This document shows positions 9,231 to 17,477 of a stretch of 64,000 nt of DNA, one piece after another. Location of the stretch: positions 1,330,001 through 1,394,000 of the forward strand of contig NZ_CP118735.1 in the NCBI RefSeq assembly GCF_032595075.1. Reading direction: 5' to 3'. Position 1 is the stretch's first letter, and every line of letters begins with the position of its first letter. Below the pieces are notes generated by a model that did not search any database, was not told the origin of the DNA, and saw only the letters and a program-made list of their open reading frames with translations. The position numbers were made by a program, and so were the translations under genes. Source of the stretch: Streptococcus sp. 29887. GTDB taxonomy: Bacteria; Bacillota; Bacilli; Lactobacillales; Streptococcaceae.

Positions 9231-10664
9231 TTAACTAAATACAAGGGTTTTTACAACGACTGGTAAAACCGACCCTTCGATTAGCGGATTGCCAATATCA
9301 ATGTAATCTCCATTTTGCACATCAACTGAATCGATACAAACAAAGGGATAATCTTTAGGCAACAATGCAAACAAGCTTTGACCAAGTACCTTTGCCATGT
9401 CTTCCTTGACAACAACCAACAAAGGAATTCCTCGGTCAATACTATCTTTCATCCCTTCCAGAATAGCCTGAGCATATTCTTGTACCCTGACAAAACTTGG
9501 GCTTTTGATACCATCTAAGGCCAGCGCTAATTCCTGAACTTCATTTTCAAGCATGAACCATCGGCTTTTTTCCTTAATGGCCTCTGCCAGCATTTGCTTT
9601 GACCCCATCTCATCTTGACTAGATAATTTTAAAACTGGGATATTCTTGATTGGCAAAATTTTCGAAATGTAGGTAATCGTGCTCCCACTTACCTCTGTCG
9701 TATGACTACCAGCACCAACTACTGTAGCCCTAATGGTTTCAACTGACTCAATTACCTGCTTGTCTGAAAATATTTTCGATTGTGCTAGCGCTTTTCCAAG
9801 TAGTATCCCTATATCACCATAGTGAAAATCACTAACAGAAGGATCTGCTTGGAAAATAGCATCAGCTACTCCTCCCGAGAACGAAACACACTTGACAGGA
9901 TAATCTAGTTTCAAACCATGATTAGTCTGAAGTAACTCATAGTATGGACTATTTGTATCTAGACCCAAACTTTGCTCCAGTACAGATGCCAAAATATCTA
10001 TTAAGCGTTTTAAATCTGGACCATTAAGTTGAGCCCCTACTGCCAATTGTAATTTTTCTTGGCTAATAATTTCTTGAAGTTTTGGAGCAATATAGGTAAT
10101 TTTGTGACTATTAGGTTCAATTTTTACAAGCCTGCCACCAATATCAAAGCACGCTGTATCAATCAAATCACCCTCTCGGTAAACAGAGATATTGGATGTT
10201 CCACCACCAATATCAATATTTGCTACAGAAGTGTGATGTTCCTGAGAGTACTGATAGCTACCAGCTCCCTTTCCAGAGATAATACTCTCTAAGTCTGGAC
10301 CGGCAGTAGCAACAACAAAATCACCAGCATAGCCACTCAAAGCCTCTAAGACTTGACTAGCATTATCCTTTCTAGCTGTTTCACCCGTTATGATGACAGC
10401 CCCCATCTGAATCATATCTTTAGAAATACCTGCTTTTTGGTATTCCAAGCGGACAAATTCTTTTATAGACTCAACATCTATCAAAAGATTTTCAAAGATG
10501 GGAGTAAAGATAATTTCACTCCTATATAGAACCTTCTTATCTGTTATATAGACACGTGGAATAGTGAAAACGGAGGCAATATTCTCCACAGTCAATTCAG
10601 ATAACACCAGTTGGGTAGTAGCAGTACCAATATCAATGCCAACACTTAAAATCTTATCGGACAT
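9231..10664 (-). CDS. eutA: Ethanolamine ammonia-lyase reactivating factor EutA
   Basis: 477 residues, actin-like ATPase fold: a phosphate loop [14 protein letters not shown] near residue 8 and a second one [14 protein letters not shown] near residue 155. EutA exchanges damaged cobalamin out of EutBC using ATP. I chose the ATG at 10664 (MSDKILSVG), 7 bases after GGAGG. The longer GTG-initiated frame runs back into the terminator stem and is rejected. It is preceded by an ANTAR antiterminator (10675-10766). Confidence 0.96.
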   Translation of the reverse strand: MSDKILSVGIDIGTATTQLVLSELTVENIASVFTIPRVYITDKKVLYRSEIIFTPIFENLLIDVESIKEFVRLEYQKAGISKDMIQMGAVIITGETARKDNASQVLEALSGYAGDFVVATAGPDLESIISGKGAGSYQYSQEHHTSVANIDIGGGTSNISVYREGDLIDTACFDIGGRLVKIEPNSHKITYIAPKLQEIISQEKLQLAVGAQLNGPDLKRLIDILASVLEQSLGLDTNSPYYELLQTNHGLKLDYPVKCVSFSGGVADAIFQADPSVSDFHYGDIGILLGKALAQSKIFSDKQVIESVETIRATVVGAGSHTTEVSGSTITYISKILPIKNIPVLKLSSQDEMGSKQMLAEAIKEKSRWFMLENEVQELALALDGIKSPSFVRVQEYAQAILEGMKDSIDRGIPLLVVVKEDMAKVLGQSLFALLPKDYPFVCIDSVDVQNGDYIDIGNPLIEGSVLPVVVKTLVFS

Positions 10665-10674
10665 CACCTTACCT

Positions 10675-10766
10675 CCAAAAAAAGACACTTAAAGAAATGC
10701 TAATAGAACTCGTCTATTATCACTCTTCAAGCGTCATTGCTTTTAGGCTTACATCATTGTCAGCCT
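10675..10766 (-). promoter_or_regulatory. ANTAR dual-hairpin antiterminator upstream of eutA
   Basis: Read on the minus strand, hairpin 1 (10766-10745) has an 8-pair stem with one mismatch and loop AATGAT. Hairpin 2 (10742-10729) has stem AAGC/GCTT and loop AATGAC. Both hexaloops have A at position 1 and G at position 4, the EutV recognition rule. The 3' arm of hairpin 2 is also the 5' arm of a long terminator stem (10735-10684) followed by seven U residues, so the two structures exclude each other. Confidence 0.93.
10684..10735 (-). terminator. Intrinsic terminator controlled by EutV, before eutA
   Basis: Long hairpin whose arms pair over about 12 bases at the foot (GACGCTTGAAGA with TCTTTAAGTGTC, allowing G-U) and again near the loop (TAATAGA with TCTATTA), followed by a run of seven T on the minus strand. 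It overlaps hairpin 2 of the antiterminator. Confidence 0.9.
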
Positions 10767-10839
10767 CTTCTATTCGATTAGCATCCTGTAATACTGCTTA
10801 CTATCACAGGACTTGGTTCACTGTATTGTATATCTATTA

Positions 10840-11415
10840 TTAAAACTCATCATGCATAACCAACAATTTAGCAATTTCCACCATGGGAACTCGCTTTTGC
10901 ATACTGATGGTTCGAATATGCTTAAAGGCTGCTGATTCTGATAGATGATCACGGGACATCAATAAGCCTTTTGCTTTTTCAATGATGATACGGTCATTGA
11001 TTTTCTTCGTCAATTTAGCCATTTCACTGGTCAAGTGCTGAAATTGTCTACCTCTTGCAATACATACTTCCACCATAGGAATCAATGATTTAGCATCAAG
11101 AGGTTTTACTAAGTAACCACTAACACCATATCTTTTGGCTTTCTCGATATACTGTTCATCACTTTGGGTAGTTAACAAGAGAACACTATAGGCCAGATTA
11201 TCATCCAATATTTTTTTACAGGCTGTCAAACCATCTAATAGAGGTAGCTGGATAGACATCACAACTAAATCCGAACGGTATTTTTGACTTAATTCAATTG
11301 CCTCGAAACCGTCGCTAGCCTCTGCAACAACTTCAAAATCAGCCTTTTCCAATATTTGTCTGACATCACGTCTAACCATTGGATCATTGTCTGCTATTAG
11401 TATTCTACCTTTCAT
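10840..11415 (-). CDS. eutV: ANTAR antiterminator response regulator EutV, degenerate receiver
   Basis: 191 residues: a receiver domain (1-120) and a C-terminal ANTAR RNA-binding domain (EKAKGLLM, HIRTISMQKRVPMVEIAKLL). EutV binds paired hexaloop hairpins and prevents termination. The motif that normally reads DLVxMD has SDLVVMSIQLP here, so the phospho-acceptor aspartate is Ser54 (codon TCT), and the acidic pair reads DND at 9-11. The ATG at 11415 is preceded by GAGGTGGG; the longer frame uses TTG. The usual neighbour eutW (histidine kinase) is absent: eutA follows directly. Confidence 0.93.
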   Translation of the reverse strand: MKGRILIADNDPMVRRDVRQILEKADFEVVAEASDGFEAIELSQKYRSDLVVMSIQLPLLDGLTACKKILDDNLAYSVLLLTTQSDEQYIEKAKRYGVSGYLVKPLDAKSLIPMVEVCIARGRQFQHLTSEMAKLTKKINDRIIIEKAKGLLMSRDHLSESAAFKHIRTISMQKRVPMVEIAKLLVMHDEF

Positions 11416-11434
11416 ACCCACCTCTTCTGACAAC

Positions 11435-11788
11435 TTATGTCCGTGTTACAACTGTACTTGAAAAATGAAGAATCTCCTCCAAGCCTTGTAACACAGCTAC
11501 TAGGGCTGCCTCCACAGAAGAAACATCTCCTGTCATAACAACAGAGCCACTAAATCGATCGACAAAACCTATCTGTACATCCGCTGCTTTGGTCGCAAGA
11601 TCCACTGCAATGATAGAAGCTTCGCTCGGAGTAATTGTCAGTATGCCAATGGCTCCTTTTTTATCGACTAGCAATCCTAGTTTTTCATAGATGACTTCAT
11701 CAGGATTCGCAATGAGATGGGCCAAGGTTATCTGCTTCCCTGGAACATACTCTTGTATCATTCTCTGTTTTTCTTCCAGTTCGTCCAC
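11435..11788 (-). CDS. eutS: Microcompartment shell protein EutS
   Basis: 117 residues. EutS is the circularly permuted BMC protein that forms bent hexamers at shell edges. The conserved start [20 protein letters not shown] is easy to see. The frame opens with GTG at 11788, only 3 bases after an AAGAAGG site; initiation at the internal ATG of residue 10 (MIQEY) is an alternative. It has its own promoter at 11831-11859 and is followed within 20 bases by eutV. Confidence 0.94.
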   Translation of the reverse strand: MDELEEKQRMIQEYVPGKQITLAHLIANPDEVIYEKLGLLVDKKGAIGILTITPSEASIIAVDLATKAADVQIGFVDRFSGSVVMTGDVSSVEAALVAVLQGLEEILHFSSTVVTRT

Positions 11789-11830
11789 CTTCTTTCAAAG
11801 TAGAAGTTCCGATAACGTCCTAGTTAGTAT

Positions 11831-11859
11831 ATTATAACACGAAGTAGGGTAATTATCAA
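11831..11859 (-). promoter_or_regulatory. Promoter of eutS-eutV
   Basis: On the minus strand: -35 TTGATA (11859-11854), 17-base spacer, -10 TATAAT (11836-11831), giving a start near 11824 and a leader of about 36 bases without hairpins of the ANTAR type. EutV can therefore be made without itself, unlike eutG, eutA, eutP and cbiA. Confidence 0.85.
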
Positions 11860-11866
11860 CATAAAT

Positions 11867-13003
11867 CTAGAAAGCATTTTCCAAAACTACCAAAGCTTCT
11901 TCCGTGCTCGGTTGTCGTGGATTTGTCGCCGTACACTTGTCTACTACCGCTGCTGCTGCAATTTCTTCCTTGTACTGATTAAAATCACTAACAGACACAC
12001 CATACTCCCGTAAGGTCATCGGCAAATCCAGTTTTCGTTGCAATTTTTTCACAGCGTCAATCAGCTGTCGAACACCCAAAACAGGACTTGTAGCACTGCA
12101 ACCAATCAGTTTTGCAATTTCTTGGTATCGGATAGCTGTTGCTCTATCACCGTCACCTAGGCCACGAGCACTGATATTGGCATTATACTGGATGACATAT
12201 GGCATTAGAATACTGTTTACTCGTCCATGAGGGATATGGAATTTTGCTCCTGTAGCATGGGCTAAGCCATGGTTGATCCCCAAGGATGCTGTATTGAAGG
12301 CCATGCCTGCCAGAGTTGACGCAACATGCATTTTTTCACGAGCCACTGAATCGTTTCCGTTTTTGTAGGCTTTAGGTAGGTATTCGAAAACTAATTTAAT
12401 GGCTTTTTCTGCTAGAGCATCTGAAAAATCTGTTGCCTTGGTCGAAACATAGGCTTCAATAGCATGGGTCAGGACATCCATCCCCGTATCTGCTGTAATG
12501 TTTCCTGGTAGAGATGATACTAAACAGGAATCTAAAATGGCTACATCGGGTAGTATTTCTCTTGAAACCAAAGGATACTTGATTTCTTTTTGCCTGTCAG
12601 TAATGACGGCAAATTCCGTCACTTCCGAACCAGTACCGCTGGTTGTTGGGATAGCAATTAAAGTCACATCTGTAAACACAGCCATTTTTTTACCAAAGTA
12701 GTAAATTGCCTTGGCTGCATCAAGAGCTGAACCACCGCCAATCGCAAGGATGATACTGATTTGTTGACCACCCACGGACTGAATACCAGCAATTATGGTT
12801 TCAATCGGTGGATCTGGTACAATATCATCAAAAACATGACACTGATTGCTTGAATCCAGATAACTTAATACACTGTCCAACTGACCAGTTTGTTTTAGGA
12901 AGGGATCTGCAACAACCAAGATGTGCTCATTCTTATAACTTCTTAGCTGTTCTAGAGCACCCTCACCTATGCACAATTCTGTTTTATAGAAAATCTTGTA
13001 CAT
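11867..13003 (-). CDS. eutG: Iron-type alcohol dehydrogenase EutG
   Basis: 378 residues of the group III (iron-containing) alcohol dehydrogenase family; EutG reduces acetaldehyde to ethanol and so recycles NADH made by EutE inside the compartment. The cofactor motif GGGSALDAAKAI is near residue 95 and the metal-binding histidines are in HGLAHATGAKFHIPHG near residue 250. It is the first gene of the eut train and is preceded by a promoter and an ANTAR antiterminator. Confidence 0.93.
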   Translation of the reverse strand: MYKIFYKTELCIGEGALEQLRSYKNEHILVVADPFLKQTGQLDSVLSYLDSSNQCHVFDDIVPDPPIETIIAGIQSVGGQQISIILAIGGGSALDAAKAIYYFGKKMAVFTDVTLIAIPTTSGTGSEVTEFAVITDRQKEIKYPLVSREILPDVAILDSCLVSSLPGNITADTGMDVLTHAIEAYVSTKATDFSDALAEKAIKLVFEYLPKAYKNGNDSVAREKMHVASTLAGMAFNTASLGINHGLAHATGAKFHIPHGRVNSILMPYVIQYNANISARGLGDGDRATAIRYQEIAKLIGCSATSPVLGVRQLIDAVKKLQRKLDLPMTLREYGVSVSDFNQYKEEIAAAAVVDKCTATNPRQPSTEEALVVLENAF

Positions 13004-13028
13004 TTCTTCTCCTTTCTATGTAACTTTT

Positions 13029-13104
13029 CCATAAAAATAAGCCATATGAAAACCAGACTAGAACTCTCCATTAAGTCATAGTCGTTTCATATAGCTACAT
13101 TGCT
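13029..13104 (-). promoter_or_regulatory. ANTAR dual-hairpin antiterminator and terminator upstream of eutG
   Basis: On the minus strand: hairpin 1 (13104-13093) AGC-AATGTA-GCT. Hairpin 2 (13083-13056) has a stem of ten pairs with one mismatch around loop AATGGA. Both loops follow the A1/G4 rule. The competing terminator pairs the AGCTATATGAAA region (from 13095) with the TTTTCATATGGCTT region (to 13037), keeps hairpin 2 as its tip, and ends in TATTTTTA (13036-13029). Hairpin 1 and the terminator share bases, which is the expected EutV mechanism. Confidence 0.93.
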
Positions 13105-13136
13105 TATTGATTAGTACGCCTTTGTACCACGAAAAA

Positions 13137-13165
13137 ATTATAACATAAAGCCATTAACATATCAA
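13137..13165 (-). promoter_or_regulatory. Promoter of eutG
   Basis: On the minus strand: -35 TTGATA (13165-13160), 17-base spacer, perfect -10 TATAAT (13142-13137). Predicted start near 13130, giving a leader of about 125 bases that contains the EutV-controlled terminator. Confidence 0.88.
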
Positions 13166-13421
13166 CAGAAATAATGATTTTTCTTGATATTTTTATTAAC
13201 TTTTTTTGCTCCTTGCACCCTTACCTAAATGACTACCTATGAACCTGTGCCCCTCGTTCAGTACTTCTATCTATGACTAGTTTTCAAGCTACCCAGCATT
13301 CATCTTCTTTTTTATATTTCCATCAAAATCTGCCTTGATGAATGACAAAATGCTCTCCTATAGCAAAGCGAGTTATGGATGGAGAGAGCTTCTCAATTTC
13401 CATCATTTTGATACAAATTAG

Positions 13422-13450
13422 TTGTCAAACTGGCGAAGATAGGTTATAAT
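13422..13450 (+). promoter_or_regulatory. Promoter of the orphan riboswitch RNA
   Basis: -35 TTGTCA (13422-13427), 17-base spacer, perfect -10 TATAAT (13445-13450). Predicted start near 13457, just upstream of the cobalamin aptamer. Confidence 0.9.
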
Positions 13451-13474
13451 GATGATGCTAGGAATTGATTTTAG

Positions 13475-13628
13475 TACTTTTGAAAACATGGAAGTTTGGT
13501 GCAAATCCAACGCGGTCCCGCCACTGTGATAAGCTTTGCTTTAAGTCAGGTCTTTGGTTTCAAATTTTAGTAGATCTCACGCCTCGATGTAAGGTGTGAT
13601 GTCAGTTTGGATAGCGCATCTACTGCGG
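13475..13628 (+). promoter_or_regulatory. Cobalamin riboswitch aptamer and candidate switch region
   Basis: Contains the conserved core GTGCAAATCC (13500-13509) and the B12 box GCGGTCCCGCCACTGTGAT (13512-13530). Further helices are visible: TCACGCCT/AGGTGTGA, and AGTAGAT pairing with ATCTACT. A small competing hairpin (CGCA/TGCG, 13615-13628) followed by TATTTT overlaps the last helix and could be the B12-dependent terminator. A second pair of competing stems lies at 13657-13691. Edges are approximate. Confidence 0.92.
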
Positions 13629-13792
13629 TATTTTCCATTATTGGCTCTACGTGAAGTACCTTTCATTTTCTAAAGGTAGAAAAACTACCTTACTGCAACG
13701 GAGCAGGGCCGATAATCGGGAAAGCCACAGTTAATCAATGATGCTTAACAGACTATACAAAGATGTATAAATGCTTTCTTAACATAAACTAC

Positions 13793-13829
13793 AAACCACC
13801 CTTGATTTTTCAAAGGTGGTTTATTTTTT
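13793..13829 (+). terminator. Terminator of the orphan RNA, possibly bidirectional
   Basis: Stem AAACCACC (13793-13800) with GGTGGTTT (13815-13822), extended by TTGA/TCAA, followed by TTATTTTTT. The opposite strand has an A-rich stretch on the far side, so it may also end the cob train running the other way. Confidence 0.9.
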
Positions 13830-14411
13830 CTAATCCGACTTCCCTTCCGCTTCTCTTCGTTTTTTGATCAGAGTTCCCATTCGTAAGGATTTTTCATTAT
13901 AGTAACGATAGTGTCGACCTGAACCATCACCGATATAGCTGATAGGTGAAAATTCACTGCCCTTAAAATCACCATGTTCATCAAGCAAGTCTTCTTCTAC
14001 TACTCTGCGCGTTACTTTTCCGATAATGTTGGTCAACTTACCACATTCTACCAGTTCAACAACTTCGCACTCAATAGAAATTGGGCATTCATTTACCAAA
14101 GGAGCATCGACTGTTTCACCAACTGTGTAAGTCAAACCAGTTAAGGAAAATTTATCTTTACGGCTATTAAAACCAGCAAGTTCCACTTCCTCAATCAGCT
14201 CTTCTCTTGGAATATTGACAGTAAAGTGACCATGTTTGCTGATTTCAGTCACTGCATTTCCCTTTGTCCTCATGCCAATCACCATCATACTGCCCAAAGA
14301 ATAAGCAGAACTTGAGGTTGTTATATTGTATCCATGAATATCATCTTTGTAACCCAAAAAGAATACCGGAAAGCCAAAATATAGCTTACGTGTCTCAAAT
14401 GTTTTTTTCAC
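13830..14411 (-). CDS. Flavin reductase-like FMN-binding protein
   Basis: 193 residues resembling the flavin reductase family (split-barrel FMN-binding fold), with MRTKGNAVTEISKHGHFTVNIP and a CPISIECEV segment. Its partner reaction is unknown. It is the last gene of the cob train, 79 bases after the Old Yellow Enzyme gene; that gap holds an imperfect hairpin (14434-14484) without a U tract. A role in reducing corrinoids before adenosylation is possible from context but not shown. Confidence 0.75.
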   Translation of the reverse strand: MKKTFETRKLYFGFPVFFLGYKDDIHGYNITTSSSAYSLGSMMVIGMRTKGNAVTEISKHGHFTVNIPREELIEEVELAGFNSRKDKFSLTGLTYTVGETVDAPLVNECPISIECEVVELVECGKLTNIIGKVTRRVVEEDLLDEHGDFKGSEFSPISYIGDGSGRHYRYYNEKSLRMGTLIKKRREAEGKSD

Positions 14412-14490
14412 CTTTTACTCCTTTATTGTAAGAATAGGTATCTACTGTTCAGCATTTCCATCACACATGATACCTCATTCTTAAACATCA

Positions 14491-15591
14491 CTATTTTCCC
14501 TCTAAATAATCCCGCAAGGAATTGACAAATGCTGTCGGGAGTTTCAACTCTTCTTGCAGTTCATCTCGATAGCGGGTAATGATGTCATACTCCCGTCCTT
14601 GAGAAACCTTGATTGGCCAGTCGGGATCTAGTAACATGGCCTTACCAACAGAGAAGAGTGGGATGTCTTCTGCTAGAATCTCTTCCACATCTTGACAGGT
14701 CTGAATCCCACCAACTGCAATCAGGGGCACTCGTCCATTGATTTTTTTTATGACGGAGTGAATGATCGGTTCTGGTGCATCAGGATTTCGTAGGGAAGGT
14801 CGGAAAACATGACTTAATGAGAGATGAAGATAGTCTACCCCCATTGCAATCAGCTGCTCTATCAGCTGTAAACTATCCCATAATTCAATCCCTGGGTCTT
14901 CAATCTCTTCTGGGGAAAAACGGTATCCAACCAAAAATGGTCTATCTGCTTCTTCCTTGACTAGTTTTTTCACCTGCTTAACCAAGGTCTTGGCAAACCG
15001 CATACGGTTATTCAGACTGCCTCCCCACTTATCCTGTCGTCGATTGGAATGGGGAGAAAGGAATTGCTGGATTAAGTAAGTATTGGCCCCATGTAACTCC
15101 ACTCCATCAAAACCTGCTTTTATGGCCCTTCGAGTTGCATCAAGAAAAGCCTGTAATATCTCATCTACTTCCAAATGCTTAAGCGAACGAGGTTCTACCA
15201 CATTACCATGAGAGCCAATAATAGCACTAGGAGCTACTGGTTTTCCTTCAATCAAAACTGGGGGAACCATGCGGCCTCCATGATAGATTTGTAAGACTGC
15301 TAAAGCCCCTTGGTCCTTGATGGCTTGAGCCAGGCGAGCCAGACCTTCTATTTTGTCATCTTCTGCTACGCTGAAACTATCTCTGAATGCCTGCCCTTGC
15401 GTATGCACATAGGCACTGCCAGTAATGACCATGCCCACTTGGCCAGCACGACGAGAATAAAAGTCAATATCATCTTGCGATACATAGCCTCCCGGTTGAC
15501 AAACACTCAGAGTCATGGGAGCCAACACCACTCGATTTCTAGTGTACAGCTGATCCGTCAGCTGTACAGAATCATGAATTGTTTTTATCAT
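14491..15591 (-). CDS. NADH:flavin oxidoreductase, Old Yellow Enzyme family
   Basis: 366 residues, TIM-barrel FMN enzyme. The typical active-site pair and FMN contacts are visible: LAPMT near residue 25, the HGGRM stretch near 105, and ELHGANTYLIQQFLSPHSN near residue 170. It overlaps the end of cobC by 20 bases, so it is transcribed with the cob genes. Substrate unknown. With the flavin reductase after it, it could supply electrons for corrinoid reduction; this is inference. Confidence 0.85.
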   Translation of the reverse strand: MIKTIHDSVQLTDQLYTRNRVVLAPMTLSVCQPGGYVSQDDIDFYSRRAGQVGMVITGSAYVHTQGQAFRDSFSVAEDDKIEGLARLAQAIKDQGALAVLQIYHGGRMVPPVLIEGKPVAPSAIIGSHGNVVEPRSLKHLEVDEILQAFLDATRRAIKAGFDGVELHGANTYLIQQFLSPHSNRRQDKWGGSLNNRMRFAKTLVKQVKKLVKEEADRPFLVGYRFSPEEIEDPGIELWDSLQLIEQLIAMGVDYLHLSLSHVFRPSLRNPDAPEPIIHSVIKKINGRVPLIAVGGIQTCQDVEEILAEDIPLFSVGKAMLLDPDWPIKVSQGREYDIITRYRDELQEELKLPTAFVNSLRDYLEGK

Positions 15592-16177
15592 CTACAACCT
15601 CTTTTCCTAAAAGATATGCAGTAACATCTGTTCCTTCTTTTTCTACCACTGTCATAGTTCCTTGGGGGAAATCAATATCCCAAAATAGGGCCGATGGATC
15701 TACCAAACGTTGATAAATCAACCTTAAAACACCCAAGTGAGCAACAAGGGCCAGTGATTGACCTGGATGTACTTTGACCAATCTGTCCGTTTCAGTCCAA
15801 ACCCGGTCTTGAAAGTCTCTAAAGGCTTCCGCTTCCGGTGGTCTGTAGGTAAATGGTGCTGCTAACCAGGCCTCCCATTCCAGCGGAAATTGTTCCTGAA
15901 TCTGATCGGCAGTCAGGCCTTCCCACAGTCCAAAACCTTTTTCATCCATGTTCTTTAAGGGGATTGGATGATGTATAGGAAAGACAAGCTGGGCTGTTTC
16001 CTGGCTACGTCTTAAAGAGCTGACATAGACCCTGTCAATAGGAATATCTCGCATCTGATTTTCCAAGACTAGAGCCTGTTCTTTTCCTCTTTGATTGATG
16101 GAAACATCCAAGCTTCCATAAAAACATCGTTTTTTATTCAAATCGGTTTCACCGTGACGCATGAGGTAGATTTTCAT
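15572..16177 (-). CDS. cobC: Alpha-ribazole phosphatase CobC
   Basis: 201 residues of the histidine phosphatase family with the catalytic RHGE motif at residues 7-10 and a second histidine in VAHLGVLRLI near residue 150. In B12 synthesis it removes the phosphate from alpha-ribazole-phosphate or from the final cobalamin phosphate. It overlaps cobS by 4 bases, and cobS, cobU and cobC form the usual nucleotide-loop block. Confidence 0.88.
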   Translation of the reverse strand: MKIYLMRHGETDLNKKRCFYGSLDVSINQRGKEQALVLENQMRDIPIDRVYVSSLRRSQETAQLVFPIHHPIPLKNMDEKGFGLWEGLTADQIQEQFPLEWEAWLAAPFTYRPPEAEAFRDFQDRVWTETDRLVKVHPGQSLALVAHLGVLRLIYQRLVDPSALFWDIDFPQGTMTVVEKEGTDVTAYLLGKEVVDDKNNS

Positions 16178-16896
16178 ATGATTAACCCAATAATAAATAG
16201 GAGTTGAGCCACTTCGACAAAGGCTCCTAAGGTGTCACCTGTATGGCCGTCAATTTTTTGGTAGACAAACCGCCGATAGACCTGTGAACCGAGCAAGACA
16301 AGGCCGTAGGCAAGCAAACCTTTATAACTAAAGACATAAACCAAGCTGGCTAGTGGCAAGAGCTGAGAGAGGAAAATTTGACCACTTGTCGTGCCTGAGA
16401 AAAAATTGCCCGTACCACCTTCAGCCCGTGCATAGCGCATGTGGTAAAGTTGCAGAGCTAGTCCAACCTTCCCAATCATCGCCAAGGCTGCCACTATAAA
16501 CCAGGTCGGCTCAGGAAGATAAGGATAGGCCACCAGCATCAGAGCATAGTAAAGAATCAAGGCCAGGACACCATTGCTACCGATACGACTATCCTTCATG
16601 ATTTCCAGCATTCTCTCCTTTTTTCGTGAGGAAAAAAGTCCATCTGCAGTATCTGCCAAGCCATCTAAGTGAAACCCACCTGTCAGTAAGACATCAAAGA
16701 GAAAACTGAGGCACCACGCGACTATCCCTGGTAAAACTAGCTGAGCTAGAAAATAAAACAGTCCTGTAATACTCCCTAGCAAGAGACCAAATAGGGTCAG
16801 GTAGGGAACTCCTTTCTGGATATGGGCAATGTCCACTTCCTTGTTGATGGGAATCCGACTAAAAAATTGTGTGTAAATAATCAGTGCATCTATCAT
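16174..16896 (-). CDS. cobS: Cobalamin synthase CobS
   Basis: About 240 residues, polytopic membrane protein. It joins adenosylcobinamide-GDP to alpha-ribazole. The characteristic GGFHLDGLADTADGLFSS motif (Asp-rich) is near residue 60. I chose ATG at 16896 because it overlaps the cobU stop as ATGA, a common coupling; the open frame begins 24 bases earlier without support. Confidence 0.94.
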   Translation of the reverse strand: MIDALIIYTQFFSRIPINKEVDIAHIQKGVPYLTLFGLLLGSITGLFYFLAQLVLPGIVAWCLSFLFDVLLTGGFHLDGLADTADGLFSSRKKERMLEIMKDSRIGSNGVLALILYYALMLVAYPYLPEPTWFIVAALAMIGKVGLALQLYHMRYARAEGGTGNFFSGTTSGQIFLSQLLPLASLVYVFSYKGLLAYGLVLLGSQVYRRFVYQKIDGHTGDTLGAFVEVAQLLFIIGLII

Positions 16897-17477
16897 TTTA
16901 AGCGTTGAGCAAGGCCACAAATCACCAGATAAACCTCACTCGCCTCCTTCGCTAAAAACTGATTTACCTGTCCAAGCAGATCGCGGAAATACCGTCCCAA
17001 CTTGGTATCTGGAACGATGCCCAGTCCAATTTCGTTGGTAACAATATAGAGCTGACCATCTGTCAACCGCTGAGCACTTATGATGTCCTGCCATTGAGCA
17101 TGGATTTGTTGGCTGATAAAAGCCTGTTCTTCCTTACTGAGAAAGTTATCACCCTCTAGGGCTATTTTCTCAGGGAAATAGGTTTCAACCAGCTGAAAGA
17201 GGAGATTGGTGGTCAACATGGTGGCACAGTCCAGCAAGTAATAATCGTAGTTTTGGTCTTTCAACCAGGATCCAAGATCAGCAAACTGCTCATGGGTTGT
17301 CCAAGAGGCTGGCCGGCGTTCTTGGTGAAGTCGGACTCGCTCCTGCCATTCACTGTCGGTGCCTGAACTCATTCCTGTCGCTATATAACAAACACGTTCT
17401 TTCTCCCAGATTTGCTCTTCAGTGAACTGCGATTTGCCACTTCGAGCTCCTCCAGTTACCAAGACAATTTTACCCAT
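16893..17477 (-). CDS. cobU: Adenosylcobinamide kinase/guanylyltransferase CobU
   Basis: 194 residues. Bifunctional enzyme that phosphorylates adenosylcobinamide and attaches GMP. The phosphate loop GGARSGKS is at residues 9-16, and [12 protein letters not shown] is a conserved family stretch. The ATG at 17477 follows GGAG and overlaps the hemL stop by 8 bases; the frame extends 87 bases further into hemL but without need. Confidence 0.93.
   Translation of the reverse strand: MGKIVLVTGGARSGKSQFTEEQIWEKERVCYIATGMSSGTDSEWQERVRLHQERRPASWTTHEQFADLGSWLKDQNYDYYLLDCATMLTTNLLFQLVETYFPEKIALEGDNFLSKEEQAFISQQIHAQWQDIISAQRLTDGQLYIVTNEIGLGIVPDTKLGRYFRDLLGQVNQFLAKEASEVYLVICGLAQRLK

Larger units (their letters stand above)
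13457..13829 (+). ncRNA. eutX: EutX/Rli55-type RNA: cobalamin riboswitch fused to ANTAR hairpins
   Basis: About 370 bases with promoter, aptamer and terminator but no gene on the same strand downstream; both flanking genes are on the minus strand. After the aptamer come three hairpins with A1/G4 hexaloops: CTGC-AACGGA-GCAG (13693-13706), GTTAATC-AATGAT-GCTTAAC (13730-13749, one mismatch) and TATAC-AAAGAT-GTATA (13754-13769). The last two are 4 bases apart, a proper dual hairpin. In Enterococcus EutX and Listeria Rli55 such an RNA sequesters EutV unless adenosylcobalamin ends transcription early. Same function here is inferred. Confidence 0.93.

Noticed and set aside
10664-10688. Longer EutA start (MSFFGG)
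   Set aside because: The frame begins in the T-run of the terminator and translates the ribosome binding site itself.
13166-13421. Possible gene or hairpin between the eutG promoter and the orphan RNA promoter
   Set aside because: Only short frames and a 6-pair stem (CATCAA/TTGATG) are visible; nothing supports a gene.
13457-13832. Cobalamin riboswitch as a normal cis-regulator of the flavin reductase gene
   Set aside because: The riboswitch is on the plus strand and the gene at 13830-14411 is on the minus strand with its 3' end facing the RNA.
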